A stretch of 5,935 bases of DNA from Cyanobacteriota bacterium (GTDB lineage Bacteria; Cyanobacteriota; Cyanobacteriia; PCC-6307; Cyanobiaceae): the NCBI GenBank assembly GCA_026389255.1, contig JAPLIF010000054.1:5541-11475 (forward strand), given 5' to 3'. The translations under genes were made by a program, and so were the position numbers. The notes beneath the pieces are model-generated. The model made no database searches, was not told the DNA's origin, and saw only the letters and a list, made by a program, of their open reading frames with translations. Shown here one piece after another: positions 1-5,372 of this stretch (the stretch's first letter is position 1; each line of letters begins with the position of its first letter).

Positions 1-145
1 GGGCTTCCCGCAGGGCATCCACCAGCTCGATGGCCTCTTGCTCATTGACCAGTCTTCCGCCACTGAAGGGAATCCGGCTGCCCTCGAGCACGAGGTCCTC
101 GAGGTGATCGAGTTGATCAAGAACCGTGATGGGGACCTCTGCCAT
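1..145 (-). CDS. Conserved cyanobacterial coiled-coil-type protein, N-terminal fragment
   Basis: Only the first 48 residues are in the window; the gene continues past the left edge. The ATG at 145-143 follows the coaD stop codon after one base (TGAcATG), so the two are very probably co-transcribed and translationally coupled. The fragment reads as a short helix (VLDQLDHLEDLVLEG) followed by SRIPFSGGRLVNEQEAIE. From memory, this matches the start of a widespread cyanobacterial protein with the pattern LDxLEExxLxxxRIPxxxxxLVxEExxLxxLDxxR. Its longer C-terminal part is a coiled coil that databases often label DivIVA-like or ATP synthase subunit B-like. Its function is unknown to me. The coiled coil lies outside the window, so the family assignment rests on the N-terminal motif alone. 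Confidence 0.8.
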   Translation of the reverse strand, partial: MAEVPITVLDQLDHLEDLVLEGSRIPFSGGRLVNEQEAIELVDALREA

Positions 146-146
146 G

Positions 147-638
147 TCAGCCGTGGGGATTGCCCCGATTAAAGAGCCTCATCAGGTCCCGCGCCACTCC
201 TGGGGGCACCATATGGCCCACGTCCCCTCCGAAGCGGGCCACTTCCTTGACCACCGAGCTGCTCAGGAAGCTGTGGCGGGTGGTGGTGGCCAGAAACAGG
301 GTCTCGACTTCGGGTTCGAGGCTCTGGTTGGTGTGGGCGATCTGCAGTTCAAATTCGAAGTCGCTCATGGCCCGCAGGCCCCGCAAAATCACGCGGGCCC
401 CACAAAGCCGCGCATAGTGCACGGTTAGGCCATCAAAACTGGCCACCTCCACGCCGCTGAGATGGGCTGTGGCCTCTCGGATCTGCTCCAAACGGCGCTC
501 CAACGGGAAGCTGGGTTGCTTGCCTGGGTTCTGCAACACCGCCACCACCACCCCTCCGCAAAGACGGGCACTGCGCTCGATCAGGTCCAGGTGGCCCAGG
601 GTGATCGGATCGAAACTGCCCGGATAGAGAACACGCAT
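147..638 (-). CDS. coaD: Phosphopantetheine adenylyltransferase (PPAT)
   Basis: CoaD is the cytoplasmic nucleotidyltransferase that transfers AMP from ATP to 4'-phosphopantetheine to make dephospho-CoA, the penultimate step of coenzyme A synthesis. The 163-aa protein has the usual family length. The nucleotide-binding motif [12 protein letters not shown] spans residues 5-16 and includes the GH of the (H/T)xGH signature. NPGKQPSF follows at 37-44, the RGLR block with [12 protein letters not shown] at 86-104, and the C-terminal [15 protein letters not shown] at 126-140. All blocks match the E. coli enzyme pattern. The reading frame is open further upstream to 713, but that extension is not family-like, so I start at the ATG at 638, just before the conserved [10 protein letters not shown]. 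No Shine-Dalgarno sequence is evident. It is divergent from the flavin reductase gene and followed after 1 bp by the coiled-coil gene. Confidence 0.97.
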   Translation of the reverse strand: MRVLYPGSFDPITLGHLDLIERSARLCGGVVVAVLQNPGKQPSFPLERRLEQIREATAHLSGVEVASFDGLTVHYARLCGARVILRGLRAMSDFEFELQIAHTNQSLEPEVETLFLATTTRHSFLSSSVVKEVARFGGDVGHMVPPGVARDLMRLFNRGNPHG

Positions 639-715
639 GCAAACCGGCCGTTGGCGTCGGGACACCTTCCTAGAGTCAACCTTGCTTCCATGGGTCTGAA
701 GGGCCCAGCCCACCC
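639..715. promoter_or_regulatory. Divergent intergenic spacer between coaD and the flavin-reductase/uvrC run
   Basis: These 77 bp must hold the 5' leaders, and probably the promoters, for both directions because both flanking genes start here. I could not pick a convincing -35/-10 pair on either strand: TTGACT on the minus strand near 679-674 and TAGAGT on the plus strand at 671-676 lack properly spaced partners. Neither flanking ATG has a Shine-Dalgarno sequence, which is common in cyanobacteria. The assignment is from gene arrangement, not from recognised elements. Confidence 0.4.
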
Positions 716-1210
716 ATGTCCGACTCCGTAACCCTCGACACCGCTGCCAAGAAAACCCTGCTGCGCAAGATTCCGCACGGCGTCTTCATCTGCGGTGTGG
801 CCGAGGGCGATCAGGTGAACGGTTTCACCGCCAGTTGGGTGACCCAGGGCTCCTTCGAGCCGCCGTTGGTGGTGATGGCAGTGCTGGCCGATTCCACCAG
901 CAATGGCATCATCCAACGCACGGGCCGCTTCTCGCTCAACGTGCTGGCTGACCACCAGAAAGATCTGGCGGCCGTGTTCTTCAAGCCCCAACAGGCGGTG
1001 GGCGGGCGCTTTGATGCGGCCCCCTTCAGCCTTGGCCCCCTTGGCCTGCCGATCCTCAATGACGCCCTTGGCGGCCTGGAATGCACCCTGGTGGGCCAGG
1101 TGGCCCACGGTGATCACACCGTTTTTGTGGCCGAAGTCAAAACTGCGGTGCTGCATCGCGATGGCAGCCCCCTTGAACTGGCGGGCACCGGCTGGCAGTA
1201 CGGGGGGTGA
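716..1210 (+). CDS. Flavin reductase family (FMN-binding split-barrel) protein
   Basis: A 164-aa soluble protein resembling the flavin reductase domain family (HpaC/NTAB-like). Family members bind FMN and pass electrons from NAD(P)H to free flavin or a partner. Visible blocks are [19 protein letters not shown] at 35-53, the typical FMN-phosphate region near the N-terminus; [20 protein letters not shown] at 62-81; and the closing strand region [20 protein letters not shown] at 117-136, including the GDHT turn seen in the family. The ATG at 716 gives a natural start with IPHGVFICG just downstream. Picocyanobacteria carry such a short flavoprotein beside uvrC, so it may have a standing partner, but its substrate cannot be told from sequence. 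Its TGA at 1208-1210 is 14 bp before the chosen uvrC start, indicating an operon. Confidence 0.88.
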   Translation: MSDSVTLDTAAKKTLLRKIPHGVFICGVAEGDQVNGFTASWVTQGSFEPPLVVMAVLADSTSNGIIQRTGRFSLNVLADHQKDLAAVFFKPQQAVGGRFDAAPFSLGPLGLPILNDALGGLECTLVGQVAHGDHTVFVAEVKTAVLHRDGSPLELAGTGWQYGG

Positions 1211-1217
1211 AGGAAGG
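1210..1217 (+). promoter_or_regulatory. Shine-Dalgarno sequence of uvrC
   Basis: AAGGAAGG lies 7 bases before the ATG at 1225. It decides the uvrC start: a GTG at 1207, overlapping the previous stop codon, is also in frame but would place this purine tract inside the gene and adds only six residues (MKEGPG) that are not conserved-looking. The motif overlaps the last base of the flavin reductase stop codon. Confidence 0.7.
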
Positions 1218-1224
1218 CCCTGGA

Positions 1225-3249
1225 ATGGCGGTACCCGCCAGCCGACCCCTATTGCTGCAGAGTGAGCGGCTGGCCGCTCGGCTGCGGGAGATTCCCGCCG
1301 AGCCGGGCTGCTATTTGATGCGTGATCGCGAAGACGCAATTCTTTACATAGGCAAGGCCAAGGTTCTGCGCAACCGGGTCCGTTCCTATTTCCAGGAATC
1401 CGGTGGCCATAGCCCTCGCATCAGCTTGATGGTGCGGCAGATCTGTGAGATCGAATTCATCGTCACGGACAGTGAGGCGGAAGCCCTGGCTTTGGAGGCG
1501 AACCTGATCAAGAATCACCAGCCGCACTTCAATGTGCTGTTAAAAGATGACAAGAAATATCCTTATCTCTGTATCACTTGGAGTGAATCATACCCTCGTA
1601 TCTTCATCACCCGTCGCCGCCGTCAGCGCAGTCCAATCGATCGTTTCTACGGCCCGTACGTCGATGTTGGCCTGCTGCGCCGCACCCTCACACTCGTGAA
1701 ACGAATGTTTCCCCTACGGCAACGCCCCCAGCCCCTTTATCGGGACCGTACCTGTCTTAACTACGACATCGGCCGTTGCCCTGGGGTCTGCCAGCAGAAG
1801 ATTACTTCTGAGGATTATCACCTAAGCCTGCGCAAGGTGGCGATGATTTTTCAGGGCCGCAATGACGAATTAATTACTCTATTGCAGGAACAAATGCAGC
1901 GGTGTGCCGACCGGCTTGATTTCGAATCGGCCGCCAGCCTGCGGGATCAGCTGCAGGGCCTTGATGCCCTCACCGCCGACCAGAAGATGAGCCTGGGGGA
2001 CAGTTCGGTCAGCCATGACGTGGTGGCTTTGGCCGCCGATGACCGGTTGGCGGCGGTGCAGTTGTTCCAGATGCGGGCTGGGCGGTTGGTGGGCCGGCTC
2101 GGCTATACCGCCGATGCCGCCACTGACAGCGGCGAGCTGGCGGATCGGGGCCGCATTCTGCAGCGGGTGATCGAAGAGCACTACAGCCAGGTGGAACCCG
2201 TGGAAATACCGCCCGAGCTGCTTTTGCAACATCCCCTGCCCCAGCAGGCCCTGATCCAGGAGTGGCTGGGGGAGAGGCGGGGCCGCAAAGTGAAATTGAC
2301 GGTGCCCCAGCGCCAGCAAAAGGCGGACCTGGTCGAGCTGGTGGAGCGCAATGCTGGTTTTGAGCTGGTGCGTGCCCAGCGCGGCGCCGAACAGCAGCTG
2401 CTGGCGACCGAGGACCTGGCCCAATTGTTGGAATTGACGGTGCCTCCCCGCCGCATCGAGGGCTACGACATCAGCCATATCCAGGGCAGCGACGCCGTCG
2501 CCTCCCAGGTGGTCTTCATCGACGGCCTGCCGGCCAAGCAGCACTACCGCAAATACAAGATTCAGAGCAGCAGCATTCGCTCGGGTCACTCCGATGACTT
2601 CATGGCCATGGCCGAGATCATGCGGCGCCGTTTCAGGCGCTGGGCCCAGGCCAAGGCCGAGGGGGCAGACCTGCTGGCCCTGCGCCGGGCCTCGAATACG
2701 ACCCTGCACACGGGTGGCCTCAATGACTGGCCAGACGTGGTCATGATCGATGGCGGTAAGGGTCAACTCTCCGCCGTGATGGAAGCCCTACGGGAACTCA
2801 ACCTGCAGGAAGATTTGGTGGTGTGCTCCCTCGCCAAGCAGCGTGAAGAGATCTTCCTGCCCGGCGCCAGCCAGCCCTTGGACACCGAGCCGGACCAGCT
2901 GGGGGTGATGTTGTTGCGGCGGCTGAGGGATGAGGCCCACCGTTTTGCCGTCAGTTTCCACCGCCAGCAGCGGGGCGAGCGGATGCGTCGTTCACGGCTG
3001 GGTGACATCCCCGGCCTTGGCCCCAAACGGGTCAAGGATCTTCTGGCCCACTTCCATTCGGTGGATGCCATCCAACTGGCCAGCCCTGAGACCCTGGCCC
3101 TGGCCCCAGGGCTGGGTCCCGCCCTGGCCCGCCAGGTGTGGGAATGGTTCCATCCTCAGGAGCTCCCCGAGGGGGATGCCGAGGCCGCCTTGGGCCCCAG
3201 TTCCCTGGTGGCGCCTGGGCCCCTCTCCACCCCTGAGGCCAAACCGTGA
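1225..3249 (+). CDS. uvrC: Excinuclease ABC subunit C (UvrC)
   Basis: UvrC makes both incisions around a lesion bound by UvrB in nucleotide excision repair. The 674-aa protein is full length and intact. The N-terminal GIY-YIG nuclease has GCY at 28-30 and YIG at 41-43, followed by [14 protein letters not shown]51 and E91 (in LEANLIK) are the probable catalytic arginine and metal ligand for 3' incision. The UVR helical domain that contacts UvrB is about 213-246 ([12 protein letters not shown]). The RNase H-like 5'-incision domain carries GYDISH with D415, IDGGKGQ with D509, and RDEAHRF with H572, matching E. coli D399, D466 and H538. Tandem helix-hairpin-helix motifs (IPGLGPKRV and APGLGPALA) occupy about 593-643, then a short Pro/Ala-rich tail. 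It sits between the flavin reductase gene and a secreted-protein gene, both tightly spaced. GC content drops noticeably within codons for the N-terminal half. Confidence 0.98.
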   Translation: MAVPASRPLLLQSERLAARLREIPAEPGCYLMRDREDAILYIGKAKVLRNRVRSYFQESGGHSPRISLMVRQICEIEFIVTDSEAEALALEANLIKNHQPHFNVLLKDDKKYPYLCITWSESYPRIFITRRRRQRSPIDRFYGPYVDVGLLRRTLTLVKRMFPLRQRPQPLYRDRTCLNYDIGRCPGVCQQKITSEDYHLSLRKVAMIFQGRNDELITLLQEQMQRCADRLDFESAASLRDQLQGLDALTADQKMSLGDSSVSHDVVALAADDRLAAVQLFQMRAGRLVGRLGYTADAATDSGELADRGRILQRVIEEHYSQVEPVEIPPELLLQHPLPQQALIQEWLGERRGRKVKLTVPQRQQKADLVELVERNAGFELVRAQRGAEQQLLATEDLAQLLELTVPPRRIEGYDISHIQGSDAVASQVVFIDGLPAKQHYRKYKIQSSSIRSGHSDDFMAMAEIMRRRFRRWAQAKAEGADLLALRRASNTTLHTGGLNDWPDVVMIDGGKGQLSAVMEALRELNLQEDLVVCSLAKQREEIFLPGASQPLDTEPDQLGVMLLRRLRDEAHRFAVSFHRQQRGERMRRSRLGDIPGLGPKRVKDLLAHFHSVDAIQLASPETLALAPGLGPALARQVWEWFHPQELPEGDAEAALGPSSLVAPGPLSTPEAKP

Positions 3250-3572
3250 GCCCCGCCGCGCCGCGAAGCAACCGGCTGGGGATCGTGCGGGCGCTGATCG
3301 CTGTGGTGGCGGCCTGGCTGCTGGGCGCCGCTGCGGCCCAGGCCGCCCCTGGGCTCTGCGTGGGTCCCGTCTGTGGTGATTTGTTCAGCCGCAGCAGCCG
3401 GATGGATTGGCAGTTGCACCTGCGCATCGCCGACCAGCGCGGCCAGCGCGAACGGATCGTCGTCGATTGCCGCAATGGAGCGATCAGTCCCCAGCAGGGT
3501 CCTATCGAGCGGGGCCACGCCGCCGCCGTGGCTCGGCGGGCTTGCCGATTGGCCAATTCGGCGGTCTCCTGA
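3246..3572 (+). CDS. Small secreted cysteine-containing hypothetical protein
   Basis: A 108-aa protein whose GTG start overlaps the uvrC stop by four bases (GTGA), implying coupled translation as the last gene of the uvrC run. Residues 1-15 are basic, 16-30 hydrophobic ([15 protein letters not shown]), and A31-Q32-A33 gives a classic signal peptidase I site, so export to the periplasm or thylakoid lumen is likely. The mature part of about 75 residues has four cysteines (C38, C43, C75, C100), enough for two disulfides, with the stretch [22 protein letters not shown] in the middle. C38 lacks a proper lipobox context because the cleavage site precedes it by five residues. I recognise no known domain. 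A GTG at V14 is a possible alternative start. Calling it a real gene rests on the signal peptide, the overlap with uvrC and the strong codon bias. Confidence 0.75.
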   Translation: MSPAAPRSNRLGIVRALIAVVAAWLLGAAAAQAAPGLCVGPVCGDLFSRSSRMDWQLHLRIADQRGQRERIVVDCRNGAISPQQGPIERGHAAAVARRACRLANSAVS

Positions 3573-3794
3573 TATCCATGGGGGAGGGCCTTGCTGCAGT
3601 CCCTTGACCAATGCAACGGGGAGCGGGCCTAGGGTGGTGTTGCGGAGCTGGCAAGAGTGCCTGATCTCGGCCATCCGATCCGCCCATCAACCTCGTGGCC
3701 ATGGAGGCACCACGGCGAATGACTAGACCCCTGCGGCGACCTGACCTTCGCTGGCACGGTTGCGCCACGTGCTTACCCTCCCCGCAAGCCCCCT
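3573..3794. other. Intergenic region with no convincing gene
   Basis: About 220 bp separate the uvrC run from the next gene. Frames crossing it are continuations of shadows of the neighbours. A TTGACC at 3604-3609 with TAGGGT at 3630-3635 resembles promoter elements but the 20-bp spacing is too long to claim. Weak short hairpins exist (CGTGG/CCACG at 3694-3714, GCACG/CGTGC at 3754-3772), none followed by a T-tract, so I see no intrinsic terminator for the upstream genes. Confidence 0.5.
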
Positions 3795-4043
3795 ATGACC
3801 AATGATTCGGCGCCGGTTCTGACGATCGGTGAACTCGAAGCCAAATATCCGATGTATTGCAAGGCCCTGAGGCTGCTCCTGAGAGAAGGCTGTACGCAAA
3901 AACAAATTGAACGAACCGTATGTTGGGATCGGTTGGCAATTTTGCACCACAGTCTGCCGAGACGTTACAAATCTCCTGAATATCTGTTCTGGTTGTTTCG
4001 TCGGGAATGCGAACAACAAAAGCAAGTCGCTGAGATGGACTAA
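3795..4043 (+). CDS. Conserved-type small hypothetical protein, 82 aa
   Basis: The frame runs from ATG at 3795 to a TAA at 4041-4043. The protein is soluble-looking and mostly helical. Key stretches are LTIGELEAKYPMYCKALRLL at residues 9-28, REGCTQKQIERTVCWDRLAI at 30-49, and SLPRRYKSPEYLFWLFRRE around 53-71. The order helix, 'EG-T-K-I' turn, helix loosely resembles a helix-turn-helix, but the CWDRL and LPRRY-PEYL blocks look more like a distinct picocyanobacterial family than a DNA-binding domain. I do not recognise a function. GC is near 47% in its central part, well below the roughly 60-70% of uvrC. It converges with the 70-aa gene on the other strand, with 27 bp between stops and no clear terminator. 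No Shine-Dalgarno sequence is visible; the start is preceded by a C-rich stretch. Confidence 0.65.
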   Translation: MTNDSAPVLTIGELEAKYPMYCKALRLLLREGCTQKQIERTVCWDRLAILHHSLPRRYKSPEYLFWLFRRECEQQKQVAEMD

Positions 4044-4070
4044 GACTGATCTGAGCTGGGGAACCAACCC

Positions 4071-4283
4071 TCAACCCAAGGTGGTCAACTGCAACCAGCA
4101 GCCACTGGGAGCCAGCTTCTCGATCACCACCGGTCGCCTCTGCTCTGAAGCCAGTTGGCGGGCATAGCTATGGGCGGCCACACTGCTGTGGAAGTGGAAG
4201 GCCGGAACCTCCTCTGGGACAATCTTTTCATGGCGTACCGCTGCTCGGACGCGGTAGGGACCATTCACTGTATGTGAATTCAT
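4071..4283 (-). CDS. Small hypothetical protein, 70 aa
   Basis: From the ATG at 4283 the frame encodes 70 residues with coding-like codon choice (CTG, GTC, GCC, GAG). The middle reads YRVRAAVRHEKIVPEEVPAF (10-29), then SSVAAHSYARQLASEQRRPVVIEKLAPSG, suggesting a small alpha/beta fold with a helix rich in Ala and Arg followed by a VVIEKL strand. The frame is open upstream to 4475, but those 64 residues are low in structure and not protein-like, so I use the internal ATG. No Shine-Dalgarno sequence is present. The start codon shares TTCATGAA with a possible gene on the other strand, and an inverted repeat covers codons 2-7. It lies downstream of the RRM gene's terminator in the same direction, so it either has its own promoter or depends on read-through. 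Function unknown. Confidence 0.55.
   Translation of the reverse strand: MNSHTVNGPYRVRAAVRHEKIVPEEVPAFHFHSSVAAHSYARQLASEQRRPVVIEKLAPSGCWLQLTTLG
4263..4279. promoter_or_regulatory. Inverted repeat ATTCAC-N5-GTGAAT at a divergent start junction
   Basis: Perfect 6-bp arms (4263-4268 and 4274-4279) flank TGTAT. It ends 2 bases before the plus-strand ATG at 4282 and lies within the first codons of the minus-strand 70-aa frame. The spacing and symmetry suit an operator for a dimeric regulator or a small RNA hairpin near the start codon. I recognise no named regulator for it. A 6-bp arm can arise by chance in a window this size, so the call is tentative. Confidence 0.3.
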
Positions 4284-4461
4284 GAAACGACTTTGGCCCA
4301 CAAACGGTGGGGTCTGGCTTGTTCTCCTTGTTTTCTCTGGTTTCGCCTGGATCTGGCAACTCCTTCTCGTATTCAGGCAAAGATTACTTTCCCTGCAGGC
4401 CCCGTTTTCGTCGGGGATCCATCCAGTGACGAATGAATGCTGGTCAAGGGCGCAATGGTGA
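4282..4461 (+). CDS. Possible small single-pass membrane protein, 59 aa
   Basis: An ATG at 4282 opens a frame ending with TGA at 4459-4461. The first 38 residues look like a genuine small membrane protein: basic start MKRLWPTNGG, hydrophobic segment VWLVLLVFSGFAWIWQLLLV at 11-30, then the basic FRQRLL. The remaining 20 residues are polar and unremarkable. Positive charges flank both sides, so topology is ambiguous. Against it: there is no Shine-Dalgarno sequence; the hydrophobicity may simply reflect a C/T-rich strand (CTT, GTT, TTC codons, unlike the CTG-rich neighbours); and the start overlaps the ATG of the minus-strand 70-aa frame. Both may be real, or only one. It converges on the RRM gene's terminator. 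Function unknown. Confidence 0.35.
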   Translation: MKRLWPTNGGVWLVLLVFSGFAWIWQLLLVFRQRLLSLQAPFSSGIHPVTNECWSRAQW

Positions 4462-4494
4462 TAGCAGTTCCTCAATTGGTCATCGAAGCTCCAT

Positions 4495-4530
4495 AAAAAA
4501 ACCGTCTCGGCGTGGAAGCCAGAGACGGTT
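4495..4530 (-). terminator. Rho-independent terminator of the RRM RNA-binding protein gene
   Basis: A 9-bp perfect stem, AACCGTCTC (4500-4508) with GAGACGGTT (4522-4530), is extended inward by GGC/GCC (4509-4511 and 4518-4520) across a bulged A at 4521, with a 6-nt loop. On the minus strand the stem runs into seven Ts (A-run at 4495-4501 on the plus strand, partly within the stem). This is a textbook intrinsic terminator for transcription coming from the RRM gene, about 100 bases past its stop. On the plus strand only a short TTTT at 4539-4542 follows, so termination in that direction would be weak. Confidence 0.88.
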
Positions 4531-4606
4531 GCGTCGGATTTTATTCCCCGATTCCGTAATAGGAATTTGGGGGTTGAGCCTGATGAAGGGCTTGCTTAGG
4601 GGATGG

Positions 4607-4624
4607 GGAGGGCCTAGGCCCTCC
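4607..4624. repeat. Perfect 18-bp palindrome just past the RRM gene stop
   Basis: GGAGGGCCTAGGCCCTCC reads identically on both strands. It starts 6 bases beyond the TGA at 4633-4631. As RNA it could form a 7-bp GC-rich stem with a CUAG loop. No T-tract follows on the minus strand, so it is not a classic terminator; a 3'-end stability element or a protein site are possible. Confidence 0.7.
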
Positions 4625-4630
4625 AACGAA

Positions 4631-4972
4631 TCACCAGCGGTTGCGATTGCCACCGCCGCCGCCACCACCACCGCCGTAGCCGCCGCCACCACCACCGCCG
4701 TAGCCGCCGCCGCCGCCACTGCCCCGCTCGGGACGGGGCTCAGCCTTGTTGACCCGGATGGCGCGACCCATCCATTCGACGTTTTGCAAATCGGCGATGG
4801 CCTTGGCTTCTTCAGCTTCGCTGGCCATTTCGACAAATGCGAAGCCACGCTTGCGACCGGTTTCGCGGTCGAGGGGAAGGCTGCACTTGTTGACTTTGCC
4901 GTACTCGCCGAAGAGCTGTTGGACGTCCTGCTCCTCGGCGTCAAAGGAGAGGTTGCCCACGTAAATTGTCAT
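4631..4972 (-). CDS. Glycine-rich RRM RNA-binding protein (cyanobacterial Rbp type)
   Basis: A 113-aa protein with one RNA recognition motif and a glycine tail, the layout of cyanobacterial Rbp proteins. Several of these are cold-induced and bind single-stranded RNA in the cytoplasm. RNP2 is IYVGNL at 3-8 and RNP1 is RGFAFVEM at 42-49; the RRM ends near residue 76 (AIRVNKAEPRP). The aromatic residues Y4, F44 and F46 that stack on RNA are all present. Residues 84-108 are G-runs of 5, 7 and 9 broken by two tyrosines, ending NRNRW. The tail is encoded by a 24-bp tandem repeat. The gene is monocistronic: it has a divergent neighbour upstream and its own terminator about 100 bases downstream. The start is fixed by the conserved MTIYVGNLSF, with only a weak AGG upstream. 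Confidence 0.95.
   Translation of the reverse strand: MTIYVGNLSFDAEEQDVQQLFGEYGKVNKCSLPLDRETGRKRGFAFVEMASEAEEAKAIADLQNVEWMGRAIRVNKAEPRPERGSGGGGGYGGGGGGGYGGGGGGGGGNRNRW
4655..4711. repeat. 24-bp tandem repeat encoding the Gly/Tyr tail
   Basis: Two perfect consecutive copies of a 24-bp unit (4655-4678 and 4679-4702) are followed by 9 further matching bases. The unit encodes seven glycines and one tyrosine on the minus strand. Because the period is a multiple of three, copy gain or loss would keep the frame, so tail length is likely to vary between strains. Confidence 0.85.
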
Positions 4973-5133
4973 GAACCTGGAAAAGAAACTATGAACCTGA
5001 TCCGCCGAAAGCCCCGAAGAAAGTGGTTAGCCCTCTGAAGAGAAATCTTTGAACCAGTTTCAGCTTACACCCCCCTCCCCTGCACCGTTGTTTGCCAGCC
5101 TGGTTAGGACTGGGGTGCCAAACCCATGCCCCC
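4973..5133. promoter_or_regulatory. Divergent leader/promoter region between the RRM and Nif11-like genes
   Basis: This 161-bp spacer carries the 5' ends of both divergent genes. On the minus strand CAGGTTCAT occurs twice, 20 bp apart (plus-strand ATGAACCTG at 4971-4979 and 4991-4999); the second copy runs into the RRM start codon. The pyrimidine/purine-biased tract between them (minus strand AGTTTCTTTTC) suggests an unstructured leader. I see no confident -35/-10 pair on either strand. Confidence 0.4.
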
Positions 5134-5298
5134 ATGTCCAAACCCCAGCTCCAGGCCTTTCTGCTCAAGGTGAACGCCGACCCGGCTCTCAAGGCCAAGG
5201 TTGATGCGGCCACTGATGCGGCCGCTGTCACCATGATCGCCGAAGCGGAAGGTCACCATTTCTCACCAGCCTCCTGGACCCGGCACCTGCGGGACTGA
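5134..5298 (+). CDS. Short Nif11-like domain protein, 54 aa
   Basis: The sequence MSKPQLQAFLLKVNADPALK followed by AKVDAATDAAAVTMIAEAEG fits the Nif11 pattern: a helix with L-x-x-FLxKVxxDPxLxxK, then AxxxxxAxxIAxxxG, then HFSPASW. Nif11-type sequences serve as leader regions of ribosomally made peptides in picocyanobacteria, and many stand-alone short copies have no known role. Here the protein ends at SWTRHLRD with no double-glycine site and no cysteine-bearing core, so it is not an obvious precursor peptide. I start at the ATG at 5134 because the domain begins there; the upstream in-frame TTG at 5092 adds an unlikely 14 residues. No Shine-Dalgarno sequence is seen. No modification enzyme or peptidase transporter lies in the window. 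Confidence 0.8.
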   Translation: MSKPQLQAFLLKVNADPALKAKVDAATDAAAVTMIAEAEGHHFSPASWTRHLRD

Positions 5299-5372
5299 AC
5301 CTGAACAGGGTGGTTGAGTGCCGGTAGGCCAGGACCAAGCTGAGCGGCAGGCTCCCTCCATCCCCCGGCTCC

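Noticed and set aside
1207..1224. GTG at 1207 as the uvrC start
   Set aside because: In frame and overlapping the previous stop, but the ATG at 1225 has an AAGGAAGG at ideal spacing.
581..1339. 252-aa open frame on the minus strand opposite the flavin reductase gene
   Set aside because: His/Gly/Ala-rich shadow of a high-GC gene; overlaps coaD's start and the clear plus-strand protein and has no recognisable domain.
1879..2766. 295-aa open frame on the minus strand opposite uvrC
   Set aside because: Lies wholly inside conserved UvrC domains; composition (H, Q, L, G-rich) is typical of antisense frames in high-GC DNA.
3604..3635. TTGACC...TAGGGT as a promoter for the 82-aa gene
   Set aside because: Spacing of 20 bp and a poor -10 match; too weak to list.
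3032..3674. Long minus-strand frames spanning the uvrC end and the secreted-protein gene
   Set aside because: Arg/Pro/Ser-rich with no domain; the plus-strand signal peptide and GTGA overlap explain the region better.
4284..4475. N-terminal 64-residue extension of the 70-aa minus-strand frame
   Set aside because: Residues look random, and the ATG at 4283 begins the protein-like part.
4645..4720. Repeats as a possible CRISPR or regulatory array
   Set aside because: No spacers; the 24-bp periodicity is in frame and encodes Gly/Tyr of the RRM protein tail.
4433..5038. 201-aa plus-strand frame opposite the RRM gene with Ala/Thr/Val repeats
   Set aside because: The repeats are just the antisense reading of the poly-glycine tail; the RRM motifs on the other strand are unmistakable.
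5299..5372. Terminator between the converging Nif11-like and hydroxylase genes
   Set aside because: GC-rich with partial complementarity but no clear stem and no T-tract on either strand.
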